The notes: a model not told the origin generated them from the sequence alone. A stretch of 64,000 nt of DNA from Methylobacterium oryzihabitans (GCF_004004555.2 NZ_SACP01000002.1:1-64000), one strand, 5' to 3'; positions 1 through 9,103 are shown, numbered from the stretch's first letter. Numbers and translations are program-made.

Positions 1-348
1 GGCGGGCTCGGGCTTGCGCTCGCGGCCGGCGGCGTGGAGCAGGCGCGCCCCGGGGGAGAGGTCCGACGCGATCAGGGCGGCGAGGGCCGCCGCGTCGCCG
101 CCGGCCTCGCGCAGCACCGGGCCGCGCCCGGCCGCCCGCGCCCCCGCCGCGTGGGCGCGGGTGAGCCCCCCCCCGCCTACGGGGCCCGCCGGGGGCGGCG
201 CGTCGCCCGGCGCGACGGCGAGGACCGGCGCGAGCAGCGGGACGTGGCCGAGGGCGGCGAGGCGCGCGGCGCTGCGCCCGCCCGCCGGGAGCGGGCGCGC
301 CACCCAGACCCGCAGCGGGTCCGCCTCCGCCTCGCCGGGCCCGGTCAT
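1..348 (-). CDS. hemD: Uroporphyrinogen-III synthase (HemD), N-terminal part, cut by window edge
   Basis: HemD closes and isomerises hydroxymethylbilane to uroporphyrinogen III in cytoplasmic tetrapyrrole synthesis. The reverse strand from the ATG at 348 reads in frame to the edge for 116 codons. Visible family features are the N-terminal RVWVARPLPAGGRSAARLAA, then LGHVPLLAPVLAV, REAGGDAAALAALI and GARLLHAAGRERKPEP near the edge. The gene is divergent from tsaD, an arrangement known in related bacteria. The part between LAVAPGD and REAGGD looks about 20 residues shorter than I expect for the family and contains a run of nine C (166-174), so this stretch deserves checking. The rest lies outside the window. 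Confidence 0.72.
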   Translation of the reverse strand, partial: MTGPGEAEADPLRVWVARPLPAGGRSAARLAALGHVPLLAPVLAVAPGDAPPPAGPVGGGGLTRAHAAGARAAGRGPVLREAGGDAAALAALIASDLSPGARLLHAAGRERKPEPA

Positions 349-699
349 TCGGTTCCTCCCTTCGCAGGGCCATCGCTCGGGAGCGATGGCCCTTGTTTCC
401 TCCTCGGCCTCAGGCGCCGGCATTCGCGTCCGCTCACTTGGCTTCCGCTCCGCGGGGCGCTCCTCGCGCCCGCCATCGCGTGTCGCCCTGCGGGCGACCG
501 CAGGACCATCGCCGAAGCGACGGCCCTGCTCCTTGCACCTTGGCGCACCCGCCCCCGCGGGGTTATCTGACGGCACCATGACCGCGAGCCGGCGCCCGCG
601 CCAGCCCGCGAGGGCGGGATCCGTTTCCAGGAAAGCGGGTTCCGTCCGGTACCCCCGAGTCCGCCCGCCCGGCGGCGTCACCGCGAAGAGCCGCCCCGC
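349..699. other. Divergent hemD/tsaD intergenic region with hairpins
   Basis: This gap holds no convincing gene. It carries a perfect 12-bp stem with a GG loop at 367-392 (GGGCCATCGCTC against GAGCGATGGCCC) and a second hairpin near 482-498 (GTCGCC, CTGC loop, GGGCGAC). The two outward promoters must lie here, but I cannot place -35/-10 boxes with confidence. Confidence 0.5.
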
Positions 700-1761
700 A
701 TGCACGTCCTCGGCATCGAGACCACCTGCGACGAGACCGCGACCGCCGTCGTGGCGCTGACGGAGGACGGCCGCGGCCTGATCCGCGCCAACGAGGTGCT
801 GAGCCAGATCGCCGAGCACGCCGCCTATGGCGGGGTGGTGCCGGAGATCGCCGCCCGCGCCCATGTCGAGGTGCTCGACCGGCTGATCGCCCGCGCCCTC
901 GACGCCGCCGAACTCGGCTTCGACGACCTCGACGGCATCGCGGTGGCGGCGGGGCCGGGGCTGATCGGCGGCGTGCTGATCGGGCTCGTCACCGCCAAGA
1001 CCCTCTCGCTCGTCACCCGCAAGCCGCTGCTCGCCATCAACCACCTCGAGGCCCACGCCCTCACGGCCCGGCTCACCGACGGCGTCGCCTTCCCCTACCT
1101 GCTGCTGCTCGCCTCCGGCGGCCACACCCAGCTCGTCGCGGTCCGGGGCGTCGGCGACTACGTGCGCCTCGGCTCGACCATCGACGACGCCATCGGCGAG
1201 GCGTTCGACAAGGTGGCGAAGCTCCTCGGCCTGTCCTATCCGGGCGGCCCCGAGGTCGAGCGCGCCGCCGAATCCGGCAACCCCGAGCGCTTCGCCCTGC
1301 CCCGCCCGATGCTCGGCCGGCGCACCCCCGACTTCTCGCTGTCGGGCCTCAAGACCGCCCTGCGGATCGAGGCCGAGCGCATCGCGCCGCTGACCCAGCA
1401 GGACGTCGCCGACCTGTGCGCGAGCTTCCAGGCCGCGGTGGTCGACGTGGTGGTCGACCGGGTGCGGGTGGCGCTGCGCAGCTTCGGCCCGGTCGCCGGC
1501 CACCCGACCGCGCTCGTCGCCGCAGGGGGCGTCGCCGCCAACGGGGCCCTGCGCCGGGCGCTGGCGCAGCAGGCCGGCGAGGCCGGGCTGCCGCTGGTGG
1601 CGCCGCCGCTGCCGCTGTGCGGCGACAACGGCGCGATGATCGCCTGGGCCGGGATCGAGCGCCTGCGGCTCGGCCTCGTCGACGACCTCACCGCCCCGGC
1701 CCGGCCGCGCTGGCCGTTCGCCGCCGCCTCGCCGCGCGAGGCGGCGGACGCCGCCGGATGA
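700..1761 (+). CDS. tsaD: tRNA N6-adenosine threonylcarbamoyltransferase TsaD
   Basis: TsaD transfers the threonylcarbamoyl group from TC-AMP to A37 of ANN-decoding tRNAs (t6A), working with TsaB and TsaE. The 353-residue length is normal. It opens with the ASKHA nucleotide-binding motif [16 protein letters not shown], has the metal-binding stretch [13 protein letters not shown], then [13 protein letters not shown], and ends with [12 protein letters not shown]. The ATG at 700 sits directly before the conserved start, so it is the natural choice. Its stop overlaps the next start (ATGA at 1758-1761), so translation of the acetyltransferase is probably coupled. Confidence 0.96.
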   Translation: MHVLGIETTCDETATAVVALTEDGRGLIRANEVLSQIAEHAAYGGVVPEIAARAHVEVLDRLIARALDAAELGFDDLDGIAVAAGPGLIGGVLIGLVTAKTLSLVTRKPLLAINHLEAHALTARLTDGVAFPYLLLLASGGHTQLVAVRGVGDYVRLGSTIDDAIGEAFDKVAKLLGLSYPGGPEVERAAESGNPERFALPRPMLGRRTPDFSLSGLKTALRIEAERIAPLTQQDVADLCASFQAAVVDVVVDRVRVALRSFGPVAGHPTALVAAGGVAANGALRRALAQQAGEAGLPLVAPPLPLCGDNGAMIAWAGIERLRLGLVDDLTAPARPRWPFAAASPREAADAAG

Positions 1762-2630
1762 CCGCGCCGGGACACGATCCCGAGGCGGAGGAATGCCAGC
1801 GCCGCTGGCGCCGCCTCGTCGACGAGCGCCTGCCCGCCGCCGCCCGCCCCGGCTGGCCGTCCTCGCGCGACGGCTTCGCCCGCATTCTGCTCGACAACGC
1901 CAGCGGCGGGCCGTGGCGCGAGAGCCTCGCGCCCCCGGCCTGGGCCAACCTGCCGCCGGCGCGCCTCGCCGCGGCGCTCGCCCTCGGCGAGGCGGTGCTG
2001 GCCGGGACGCAGGACCTCGCCGAGCTCGACCGCCGCTCCCTGGCGTGGCGGGCGCGGCCGGCGATGCCCGCCGCCCCGGCCGCCCTGGCGGGCGAGGGCT
2101 TCCGCCTGCGCCGCTGGCGGCCGGGGGACGACGCGCCGTTCGCGGCGATGAACGCCGACCCGTCGGTGATGCGGTTCTTTCCCGCCCGCAAGACCGCCCG
2201 CGAGAGCCTCGCCGAGGCCCGTGCCCTCGACCGGCGCTTCGACCGCGACGGGTTCGGCCCGTGGGCGATCGAGACGCCGGAGGGATTCTGCGGCTTCGTC
2301 GGCTGCTGGCGCCCGGCCCGGCCGCTGCCGGTCGCGGCCGGGCCGGGCGCCGCGGTCGAGATCGGCTGGCGGCTCGCTCGCGCGGCCTGGGGCCGCGGCC
2401 TCGCGACGCGCGGCGCCCGCCTCGCCCTCGCCGACGCCTTCGGGCGCTGCGGCCTCGCCGAGGTCGTCGCCCTCACGGCGGTCCTCAACGGCGCCTCGCG
2501 CCGGGTGATGGAGCGGCTCGGCATGGAGCGGGTCGACACGTTCGCCCATCCCGACCTGTGCGAGAGCGATCCGCTGCGGCCGCACGTCCTCTACCGCCTG
2601 CGGGCGCCGGCCGCGGGAGAGGGGTCGTGA
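1758..2630 (+). CDS. GNAT-family acetyltransferase with extra N-terminal domain
   Basis: The protein has 290 residues from the ATG overlapping the tsaD stop. Residues from about 113 to 280 form a RimJ/RimL-type GNAT domain: [18 protein letters not shown] at the start, the acetyl-CoA loop region [19 protein letters not shown], and the closing [20 protein letters not shown]. Such enzymes acetylate protein N-termini or small molecules; the substrate is unknown here. The first 110 residues (with [18 protein letters not shown] and RRSLAWRAR) are a separate helical domain that I cannot name. The gene sits between tsaD and gpsA with 4-bp overlaps on both sides, so the three look like one transcription unit. 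Confidence 0.85.
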   Translation: MTAPGHDPEAEECQRRWRRLVDERLPAAARPGWPSSRDGFARILLDNASGGPWRESLAPPAWANLPPARLAAALALGEAVLAGTQDLAELDRRSLAWRARPAMPAAPAALAGEGFRLRRWRPGDDAPFAAMNADPSVMRFFPARKTARESLAEARALDRRFDRDGFGPWAIETPEGFCGFVGCWRPARPLPVAAGPGAAVEIGWRLARAAWGRGLATRGARLALADAFGRCGLAEVVALTAVLNGASRRVMERLGMERVDTFAHPDLCESDPLRPHVLYRLRAPAAGEGS

Positions 2631-3619
2631 CGGTGACGGTGGCGGTGGTCGGCGGCGGCGCCTGGGGCACGGCGCTCGCCAACGCGGCAGCCGCCGGGCA
2701 GGAGGGCGAGGTCGTGCTGTGGATGCGCGACGCCGCCGCGGCGCGCGACGCCGCCCGCGCCCGCGAGAACGCCCGCTACCTGCCGGGCGTGCCGCTGCAC
2801 CCGCGGGTGCGCCCGAGCGGCGAGGCCGGCGACCTCGCCGGCGCCGGGGCGGTGCTGCTGGTGGTGCCGGCCCAGACCCTGCGCGGGGTTCTGGGAACCT
2901 TGCGCCCGGCCCTGCGCCCGGACGCGACGCTGGTGATCTGCGCCAAGGGGATCGAGCGCGGCAGCGACGCCTTCATGACCGAGGTCGCCGCCGCGGTGGC
3001 GCCGGGCGCCCCGCTCGCGGTGCTGTCGGGCCCGAGCTTCGCCGCCGACGTGGCGCGCGGCCTGCCCACCGCCGTCACGCTGGCGGCGGCGGAGCCTGCG
3101 CGCGCCGCCGCCCTCGCCGGCATCCTGTCGGGGCCGGCGCTGCGGGTCTACCATTCGGGCGACCTGCGCGGGGTCGAGATCGGCGGCGCGGCCAAGAACG
3201 TGCTCGCCATCGCGTGCGGCGCGGTCGTGGGCCGCGGCCTCGGCGAGAGCGCCCGCGCCGCCCTGGTCGCCCGCAGCTTCGCCGAACTCATGCGCTTCGC
3301 CCGCGCCTGCGGCGCCCGCTCCGAGACCCTGATGGGCCTGTCGGGCCTCGGCGACCTGGTGCTCAGCGCCTCCTCGGCGCAGTCGCGCAACTTCGCCTTC
3401 GGCGAGCGCCTCGGCCGCGGCGCCGACCCCGGCGAGGCGGCCGGCGGCAAGCTCGCCGAGGGGGCGCTCACCGCCGCCGGCCTCGTCGCCCTCGCCCGCC
3501 GCCACGGGGTCGAGATGCCGGTGGCCGAGGCGGTCGCCGCCCTCGTCGCCGGCACGCTGCGCCTCGACGATGCCATCGCGGCGCTGATGCGCCGCCCGCT
3601 GCGGGGCGAGGACGAGTAG
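2627..3619 (+). CDS. gpsA: Glycerol-3-phosphate dehydrogenase [NAD(P)+]
   Basis: GpsA reduces dihydroxyacetone phosphate to sn-glycerol 3-phosphate for phospholipid synthesis. The 330-residue protein has the N-terminal dinucleotide fold VAVVGGGAWGTALANAA, then CAKGIERGSDAFMTEV, SGPSFAADVARGLPTAVTLA, and the C-terminal substrate region GAAKNVLAIACG with RSFAELMRFA. The GTG start at 2627 overlaps the preceding stop in a GTGA, and the conserved glycine-rich motif begins a few residues later, so a downstream start is unlikely. It is the last gene of the tsaD unit. Confidence 0.96.
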   Translation: MTVTVAVVGGGAWGTALANAAAAGQEGEVVLWMRDAAAARDAARARENARYLPGVPLHPRVRPSGEAGDLAGAGAVLLVVPAQTLRGVLGTLRPALRPDATLVICAKGIERGSDAFMTEVAAAVAPGAPLAVLSGPSFAADVARGLPTAVTLAAAEPARAAALAGILSGPALRVYHSGDLRGVEIGGAAKNVLAIACGAVVGRGLGESARAALVARSFAELMRFARACGARSETLMGLSGLGDLVLSASSAQSRNFAFGERLGRGADPGEAAGGKLAEGALTAAGLVALARRHGVEMPVAEAVAALVAGTLRLDDAIAALMRRPLRGEDE

Positions 3620-3951
3620 GGCCGTCCGGCCCCGGCGGAGGCCCGGGAGGGACAGGGTGGCGTCGGGGCGAGGACGGGCAGGGTCGATCCTCACGCCGTC
3701 CCGCCCGGCCCGGCCGCACCCGCCCGACGGACGCGGTGCCGTGGCGTCCGTCCGCGGGTCTCCCCGCGACGGAAGGCGCACCGTGGGCGAGCCCGGCATC
3801 GACCTCGCGCGGGACGCCGACGACATCGGGCATGACGCGCGAGCGCTCGGCTCCCGGCGAAGACCGGCTGGCCGCGGGAGGAGAACCCGGTCCACGGCGG
3901 ACGCGGTCAGACCTTTCTCCTCCGCTGGGTCAAAAAAGATCTCAAGTCTTG

Positions 3952-3979
3952 TTGACGCAAGAACCGGACATGCTAGGTT
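3952..3979 (+). promoter_or_regulatory. Sigma-70-like promoter of an orphan short transcript
   Basis: TTGACG at 3952-3957 and TAGGTT at 3974-3979 are separated by 16 bp, close to the alphaproteobacterial housekeeping consensus. No open reading frame starts downstream. The next element is an intrinsic terminator about 60 nt on, so the promoter seems to drive a small RNA. Confidence 0.55.
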
Positions 3980-3985
3980 GCATCA

Positions 3986-4046
3986 ACCTTGGTTTCGAGA
4001 CCCAGGCCAACTTTTAAGACGCACTCTGCAGAGTGCGTCTTTTTTA
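3986..4046 (+). ncRNA. Candidate small RNA with its own promoter and terminator
   Basis: Downstream of the promoter the sequence folds into a hairpin formed by CCTTGGTTTC and GAGACCCAGG (about 10 bp, one mismatch), then a short unpaired CCAACTTTTA, then the terminator stem. The total is about 60 nt with no plausible coding sequence. It lies between gpsA and the convergent porin. Compact alphaproteobacterial sRNAs of the suhB/mmgR type have this architecture, but I could not run a covariance model, so family membership is untested. Confidence 0.55.
4016..4046 (+). terminator. Intrinsic terminator (13-bp half-palindrome plus T tract)
   Basis: AAGACGCACTCTG (4016-4028) is followed directly by its exact reverse complement (4029-4041) and by a run of six T (4040-4045). 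It is a textbook rho-independent terminator on the plus strand. Confidence 0.85.
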
Positions 4047-4164
4047 TTGTCTGCATTTTCTCTAAATTTACAACACGAATAGGCCCCGGCGAGACGCCGG
4101 AGCCTTGGCAATACTTTACAATGCCTGATCGGGATCGAGAGATCCGGTGCCCCGGTCGATCCGT

Positions 4165-4194
4165 GCGAGGGCGGCCGGGACCGGCCGCCCTCGC
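4165..4194 (-). terminator. Strong GC hairpin downstream of the porin
   Basis: GCGAGGGCGGCCGG (4165-4178) pairs perfectly with CCGGCCGCCCTCGC (4181-4194) around a GA loop. It lies 12 bp past the porin stop on the minus strand. No clear T tract follows, so it may act as a terminator or as a 3' mRNA stabiliser. Confidence 0.6.
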
Positions 4195-4206
4195 GGGTGG
4201 TTGGCC

Positions 4207-5844
4207 TCAGAAGTCGCGCTGCACGCGCATGCGGACCTGGAAGGTGTCCGTGGCGTTGGTGGTCGGGAGGGCGATGCCCGCCGCGTTGATCGGCTGACCA
4301 GCAGCGTTCACGCCGGTTGCGACTTGTCCCGCGGCTTTGTTCAGGTCGATGGTCCGCCCGCTCTGGAGAGCGGCGCGGGTGTAGACACCCTCGACGCCGA
4401 TATCGAGGTCACGCACCGGCGACCAGATCAGGCTGCCGCCCGCGACGAGTTGGTTGGTGTCGCGCAGCACGCCATTGAAGCCGTAGGCGGCGTTGATCGG
4501 GTTCAGGAAGCTCGTGACCGGCGCTGTCAGCAGACCGACATTGACGCGGCTGGCCCGACCGAACGACTGCTCGCCGTAGCTCCCGAAGACGGCCGACCGC
4601 CATTGCGGAGTCCAGTAGTGCAGGAACGAGGCGACGACCGACCAGCTCTTCGACAGATCGAGCTTGCCCGTCAGCGGATCGAGGACGGCGTCCGCGTACC
4701 AGTTGTTGAGGGTCGCGCCGGCCGCCACGTTGCTGTTGGCGAGGTACGAGCCATTCCAGGACGAGAAGCCGACGTAGCGCTGAGCGCCTTCGCCGTAGGC
4801 GCCCTGAAGGTACAGGGTATCGCCGGGGGCGATGAAGGGCGTGTTCACCTTCAGGCCGGCCTGGATTGCCCAACCGTACTCGCTCGACGGATGCGGAGCC
4901 GAGGCGAAGGTCGAGGTGCCGCCCCCGAACAGGCGCGTGCCACCGTTCGCAAGGCCGGCATTGAGTTCGTGGACCGCCGCGGAGAGCTGCGCCGAGCCCC
5001 AGGCCGAGTCGTATCGCAGCGCGCCGACGAAGTCGGGCATGCGCGAGCGCTGGCTGACGTCGTATTCCGCAACGCCGACCGGCACACCGTTGAGCGACGA
5101 CAGCACCGGCGAGAAGTTGGAGCCGCCCGTGATCAGCGCGAACTGGCTGGAGGCCACGATGCTGTTCGAGCTTGCGCTGCCGAAGAGCGGCGTGCGGCGC
5201 AGAGCCGGATCTTCGACCGACAGGGTCGCCGAGAAGCCGTTGCCGAAGGTCGCGGTGTAGGCCAGCAGGTTGGTCGAGGGCAGATCGGAACCGAGCGTGC
5301 CGCCGATCATCTCGAAGTCGTGGGCGTAGAAGTCGAAGAACGACGAGGCGCGACCGGCGGTGAACCCGGCGAACTGGATGAACGCCTTGTCGATGTTGAC
5401 GTTCGTCACCGCGCGGCCGTAGCCGTCGACGCCGAAGGCGAGGATGTTGCCGCCCTGCCGGGTCTGGGTGCCCGAGGCAAGGAACGGTCCGGTGCCGTAG
5501 GCGAGGTCGAAGCGGATGAAGCTGCGCAGGGTGCCGTAGGCAGTCGACGTCCGGGCATCGAACGCAAAGCGACCGAGGCCCTGGTAGCCCATCAGGTCGC
5601 CGGCGTTGCCGTTGTTGCCGCGGAAATAGTTCTGCAGGTAGGTGGCCTGGAACCGGGCGCGGCCCGAGATGCGCAGGCAGGTATCGGTTCCGGGGATGTA
5701 GAAGAAGCCGGCACCATGCGCGGTGCAGACCTTCACGTATTCGACCGGAACCGCCTTCTTCACCGGCAGATCGGCAGCATGGGCACCTGCCACGACGGTC
5801 AGGCCAGCAGCCGAACCGAGCAGAAGGCTCTTCACGAGCTTCAT
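4207..5844 (-). CDS. Outer-membrane porin, alphaproteobacterial Porin_2 family
   Basis: The 545-residue protein forms a general diffusion beta-barrel in the outer membrane. It has a Sec signal peptide (MKLVKSLLLGSAAGLTVVAGAHA) cleaved before ADLP, the family N-terminal region EYVKVCTAHGAGFFYIPG with the Cys pair CTAHGAGFF...DTCLRISGR, many alternating aromatic strands, and a C-terminal phenylalanine (VRMRVQRDF) recognised by the BAM machinery. The ATG at 5844 is preceded by GGAGG at good spacing; an upstream in-frame ATG at 5856 would lack one. Length is at the high end for the family. A promoter should lie in the AT-rich region upstream. Confidence 0.93.
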   Translation of the reverse strand: MKLVKSLLLGSAAGLTVVAGAHAADLPVKKAVPVEYVKVCTAHGAGFFYIPGTDTCLRISGRARFQATYLQNYFRGNNGNAGDLMGYQGLGRFAFDARTSTAYGTLRSFIRFDLAYGTGPFLASGTQTRQGGNILAFGVDGYGRAVTNVNIDKAFIQFAGFTAGRASSFFDFYAHDFEMIGGTLGSDLPSTNLLAYTATFGNGFSATLSVEDPALRRTPLFGSASSNSIVASSQFALITGGSNFSPVLSSLNGVPVGVAEYDVSQRSRMPDFVGALRYDSAWGSAQLSAAVHELNAGLANGGTRLFGGGTSTFASAPHPSSEYGWAIQAGLKVNTPFIAPGDTLYLQGAYGEGAQRYVGFSSWNGSYLANSNVAAGATLNNWYADAVLDPLTGKLDLSKSWSVVASFLHYWTPQWRSAVFGSYGEQSFGRASRVNVGLLTAPVTSFLNPINAAYGFNGVLRDTNQLVAGGSLIWSPVRDLDIGVEGVYTRAALQSGRTIDLNKAAGQVATGVNAAGQPINAAGIALPTTNATDTFQVRMRVQRDF

Positions 5845-6613
5845 TGAGACCTCCAAAGTTTCGGACCCCTCAGGGATGAGTGACTCTGCCCCGAAGACTG
5901 ACGCCTCCAGTCGACACGCCCTCTTATGTCCCCTCGAAACTCCAGCCTCTCCGAAAGGATCAAGCCGGAGACCGTCTTTCCCAAGATCGGTGCGTCGGAA
6001 ACATGTTCCATGTCGGTCATTCGATCAATCATCGACGAGTTATAACAGGCTATTACCAAGTTATAACGTAGAGTTTGTGGCAAAATCAGCACAAGCAGTC
6101 ACTGCTAGTTCTTGAAGCGCTTTTTTCAGTCAGGCAAGGGACAAAAGCCTTTGTTTCTGACTCGTAAATCGCCTCTCAAGAGAAATTTATGTCATAACAA
6201 GCGACTTTGATTTGCTTGTCATCGAGTTTTTGACTTTAGGTCAGTGAGAGAAATGTCGCATATTATCGAGTATAATTTTATTTCTATATGATTTTTCGAC
6301 GAAAATACGGCCCTGGAACTCTGGAAAAATTTTCATACTGCTCATTTTAGCAAGTTATATCTTTTATAAAAAGCCAAAATTTCGGAATATCGAACATCTT
6401 CGTGCAGTAATAATATATCTTGGTCCGAATGGACTTTTTTTATTGCAGATTATCAAAATATATCATTCGGACATCCGCCAACAAAAACTTTGATCGAGGC
6501 GGTAATGCCAATCTATCATGCCGGTCGATTCATCGGACCCAAGGTCATTCGGGAGATGTCCCGGGTGGTCAGGATCTGCGATCGCCCGCCGCGGTTCTCG
6601 GGACGGAGGAAGG
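5845..6613. other. AT-rich intergenic stretch upstream of the porin
   Basis: About 770 bp without a convincing gene. From roughly 6115 to 6520 the base composition swings strongly to A/T with many T and A runs, unlike everything around it. GTTATAAC occurs twice in reverse orientation near 6037 and 6062, probably in the porin promoter zone. A weak hairpin with T tract (GTCC, GAAT, GGAC then seven T) lies at 6423-6441. The stretch could be an imported remnant, a bendable promoter region, or a protein-binding silenced segment. Confidence 0.6.
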
Positions 6614-7189
6614 ATGCTGACGGAGAGGCAATGGACGACGCTCGAGCCGTTGCTTGACCTGTGCCGGCCGCGCGGGAAGACCCCGCCGCACGATCTGCGT
6701 GGAACGGTCGAGGCGATCCTCTGGCGCCATTGTCATCGCGAGAACTGGCGGGCCGTGCCGCCGCACTACGGCCCATGGTGGCGCGCGGCGCAGACCTTCA
6801 ATCGCTGGTCGAAGCACGGGGTGTGGCAGGTGGTGGTGGACCGGCTGGTCGCGCGGTTCGAGGAGAACGGGTGGCCGGTCCCGCCGACGCCGGAGGCCGG
6901 GAGCGGAGGCGCGGCGCGCCAGGACGAGCTCCGGAGCGGAGAGTATCAGGTCCACTGCCTGATCAGCATCCTGAACGCCCTGCCGGCGGAGACGGCACCC
7001 GCGGCGCGGTCCGTGCCGGCCCCGATCGCCGGGGATGCGCCGGGCGCGCAGCCGGCCGGATCCGGCCGGGAGACCGGGGAGATGACGCGCTCGCTCCTCG
7101 CGCGCACGGAGTTCGCGATCGCGCAGGCGGCGTCCCTGCGGGCCGGGCCGGCCTCCGTCGCCCGCATCCGCCCCTCGTCCCGGTACTGA
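6614..7189 (+). CDS. Truncated IS5-type transposase-like protein (N-terminal domain plus unrelated tail)
   Basis: The 191-residue protein begins with the helix-turn-helix region of IS5/DUF4096 transposases: MLTERQWTTLEPLL, RGTVEAILWRHCHRENWRAV and FNRWSKHGVWQVVVDRLVA. A full transposase would continue into a DDE catalytic domain. Here residues after about 85 are a proline/alanine-rich tail of no recognisable family. No terminal inverted repeats were found around it. It is either a relic or a domesticated DNA-binding protein. A start at 6614 follows GGAGGAAGG. The TGA stop is the first part of repeat element A1. Confidence 0.6.
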   Translation: MLTERQWTTLEPLLDLCRPRGKTPPHDLRGTVEAILWRHCHRENWRAVPPHYGPWWRAAQTFNRWSKHGVWQVVVDRLVARFEENGWPVPPTPEAGSGGAARQDELRSGEYQVHCLISILNALPAETAPAARSVPAPIAGDAPGAQPAGSGRETGEMTRSLLARTEFAIAQAASLRAGPASVARIRPSSRY

Positions 7190-7301
7190 TTTCGGACGAT
7201 TCGGTCCGAAATCCGTATCGCCAGCCCGCGCGGCGCTTGAGCGCGGCGCTTGAGCGAAGCCGGTTTCCGCGTTGCGGAGCCATCAATCGGACACCGTATG
7301 A
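7187..7301 (+). repeat. Family A double-hairpin repeat, copy A1
   Basis: The copy begins with the TGA stop of the transposase-like gene. Stem 1 is ATTTCGGAC / GTCCGAAAT (7189-7212, 6-nt loop), followed by the conserved core CCAGCCCGCGCGGCGCTTG and GAGCGAAGC, and an imperfect second stem (GGTTTCCG with CGGACACC) ending in CGTATGA. A 13-bp piece (CGGCGCTTGAGCG) is duplicated inside this copy. Compare copies A2-A5. Confidence 0.8.
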
Positions 7302-7332
7302 GGCCGCGGCCCGCGGGTCCCGGGCCGCCGCG

Positions 7333-9006
7333 TCAGAACAGCCCTTCGATCTGCCCGTCCTCGCCGAGATGGATGCCCTCGGCCGCCGGCACCCGGGGCA
7401 GGCCGGGCATGGTCATGATCTCCCCGCAGATCGCCACCACGAAGCCGGCGCCGGCCGAGAGCCGCACGTCGCGCACCGCCACGACGTGGCCGCTCGGCGC
7501 GCCCATCAGGCCCGGATCGGTCGAGAACGAGTACTGGGTCTTGGCCATGCAGACCGGAAGCCGGCCGTGGCCGGCGGCCTCGAACTGCGCGAGCTTGGCC
7601 GCCGCCTTCGATTCGATCTGCACGTCCGCCGCCCCGTAGAGGGTCTGCGCGATGGTGCGGATCTTCTCGGCCAGCGGCGCCTCCTCGGGATAGGCGTAGT
7701 GCGGCACCCGGCCCCCGCCCTCGGCGAGCGCCACCACCGCCCGGGCGAGGTCCTCGGCCCCGGCCCCGCCCTCGGCCCAGTGCCGGCAGGTGATCGCCTC
7801 GACGTCGAGCCGGTCGCGGCACAGCGCCTTGAGCGCGGCGTGCTCGGCCTCGGTGTCGGCGTGGAAGTGGTTGACGGCGACCACCACCGGCAGGCCGAAC
7901 CGGCGCACGTTCTCGACGTGGCGGGCGAGGTTGGCGAATCCCCGCTCCAGCGCCTCGACGTTCTCGGCGCCGAGCGCACTCTTGGCGACGCCGCCATGCA
8001 TCTTGAGCGCCCGCACGGTGGCGACGATCACCACCGCGCTCGGCGCGAGGCCGGCCTGACGGCACTTGATGTCGAGGAACTTCTCCGCCCCGAGATCGGC
8101 GCCGAAGCCGGCCTCGGTCACCGCGTAGTCGGCCAGCCGCAGGCCGGCCCGGGTCGCGATCACCGAGTTGCAGCCATGCGCGATGTTGGCGAACGGGCCG
8201 CCGTGGATCAGCGCCGGCGACCCGTCCAGGGTCTGGACGAGGTTCGGTTGCAGCGCGTCCTTCAGCAGCACCGTCATGGCCCCGGTGGCCTTGAGGTCGG
8301 CGAGGGTCACGGGCTTGCGCTCGCGGGTCTCGGCCACGACGATGCGGCCAAGGCGCGCCTCGAGGTCGGCGAGGTCGCGGGCGAGGCAGAACACCGCCAT
8401 CACCTCGGAGGCGACCGTGATGTCGAACCCGTCCTCGCGCGGGTAGCCGTTGGCGACCCCGCCGAGGCTCTGGGTGATCTGGCGCAGCGCCCGGTCGTTC
8501 ATGTCGACCACGCGGCGGAAGGCGATGCGGCGCAGGTCGATGTCGAGGTCGTTCGACCAGTAGACGTGGTTGTCGAGCAGGGCCGCCGCGAGGCTGTGGG
8601 CCGAGGTGATGGCGTGGAAGTCGCCGGTGAAGTGCAGGTTGATCGCCTCCATCGGCACCACCTGCGAGCGGCCGCCGCCGGCCGCGCCGCCCTTCATGCC
8701 GAAGCACGGGCCGAGGGAGGGCTCGCGCAGGCAGATCATCGCCCGGCGGCCGATGCGGTTGAGGGCGTCGCCGAGCCCGACCGTCGTGGTGGTCTTGCCC
8801 TCGCCCGCCGGCGTCGGGCTGATCGCCGTGACGAGGATCAGCCGGCCCTCGGGCCGCCCGTCGAGGGAGCGCAGATAGGCGTGGTCGATCTTGGCGATGT
8901 GGCGCCCGTAGGAGTGCAGCGCGTCGTCGGGAATGCCGAGACCCGCCGCGACGGCGCTGATCGGCTGCAGGGTGGCCGCGCGGGCGATCTCGATGTCGGT
9001 CGGCAT
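7333..9006 (-). CDS. fhs: Formate-tetrahydrofolate ligase
   Basis: The enzyme (also called FtfL) joins formate to tetrahydrofolate with ATP, giving 10-formyl-THF. In methylotrophs this links formate to the serine cycle; elsewhere it feeds purine and fMet synthesis. The 557-residue length is standard. Visible motifs are the P-loop [70 protein letters not shown] and [20 protein letters not shown]. The ATG at 9006 fits the family N-terminus. It stands alone, with a palindrome upstream (9087-9103). Confidence 0.96.
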   Translation of the reverse strand: MPTDIEIARAATLQPISAVAAGLGIPDDALHSYGRHIAKIDHAYLRSLDGRPEGRLILVTAISPTPAGEGKTTTTVGLGDALNRIGRRAMICLREPSLGPCFGMKGGAAGGGRSQVVPMEAINLHFTGDFHAITSAHSLAAALLDNHVYWSNDLDIDLRRIAFRRVVDMNDRALRQITQSLGGVANGYPREDGFDITVASEVMAVFCLARDLADLEARLGRIVVAETRERKPVTLADLKATGAMTVLLKDALQPNLVQTLDGSPALIHGGPFANIAHGCNSVIATRAGLRLADYAVTEAGFGADLGAEKFLDIKCRQAGLAPSAVVIVATVRALKMHGGVAKSALGAENVEALERGFANLARHVENVRRFGLPVVVAVNHFHADTEAEHAALKALCRDRLDVEAITCRHWAEGGAGAEDLARAVVALAEGGGRVPHYAYPEEAPLAEKIRTIAQTLYGAADVQIESKAAAKLAQFEAAGHGRLPVCMAKTQYSFSTDPGLMGAPSGHVVAVRDVRLSAGAGFVVAICGEIMTMPGLPRVPAAEGIHLGEDGQIEGLF

Positions 9007-9086
9007 GGATCCCGTCGTGTGTCTGGCGTGGCGTTCGTGGGGCGCATCCTAGGCCGACGCCGCGATCGTCCACCAGACTCAATCGG

Positions 9087-9103
9087 TTGAGCGATTCGCT
9101 CAA
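9087..9103. promoter_or_regulatory. Perfect 8-1-8 palindrome upstream of fhs
   Basis: TTGAGCGA, T, TCGCTCAA form an exact inverted repeat about 80 bp upstream of the fhs start, next to a run of A. It looks like an operator half-site pair for a dimeric regulator. The regulator is unknown. Confidence 0.4.

Noticed and set aside
1236..3895. Long antisense frames opposite tsaD, the GNAT gene and gpsA
   Set aside because: Low-complexity Arg/Gly/Ala translations with no recognisable motifs, opposite clear conserved genes.
4147..5847. Plus-strand frame opposite the porin
   Set aside because: The minus strand encodes a clear porin with signal peptide and C-terminal Phe; the opposite frame has no motif.
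6423..6441. Terminator with seven T in the AT-rich stretch
   Set aside because: The stem is only four base pairs, and the T run is expected in AT-rich sequence; too weak to list as a terminator.
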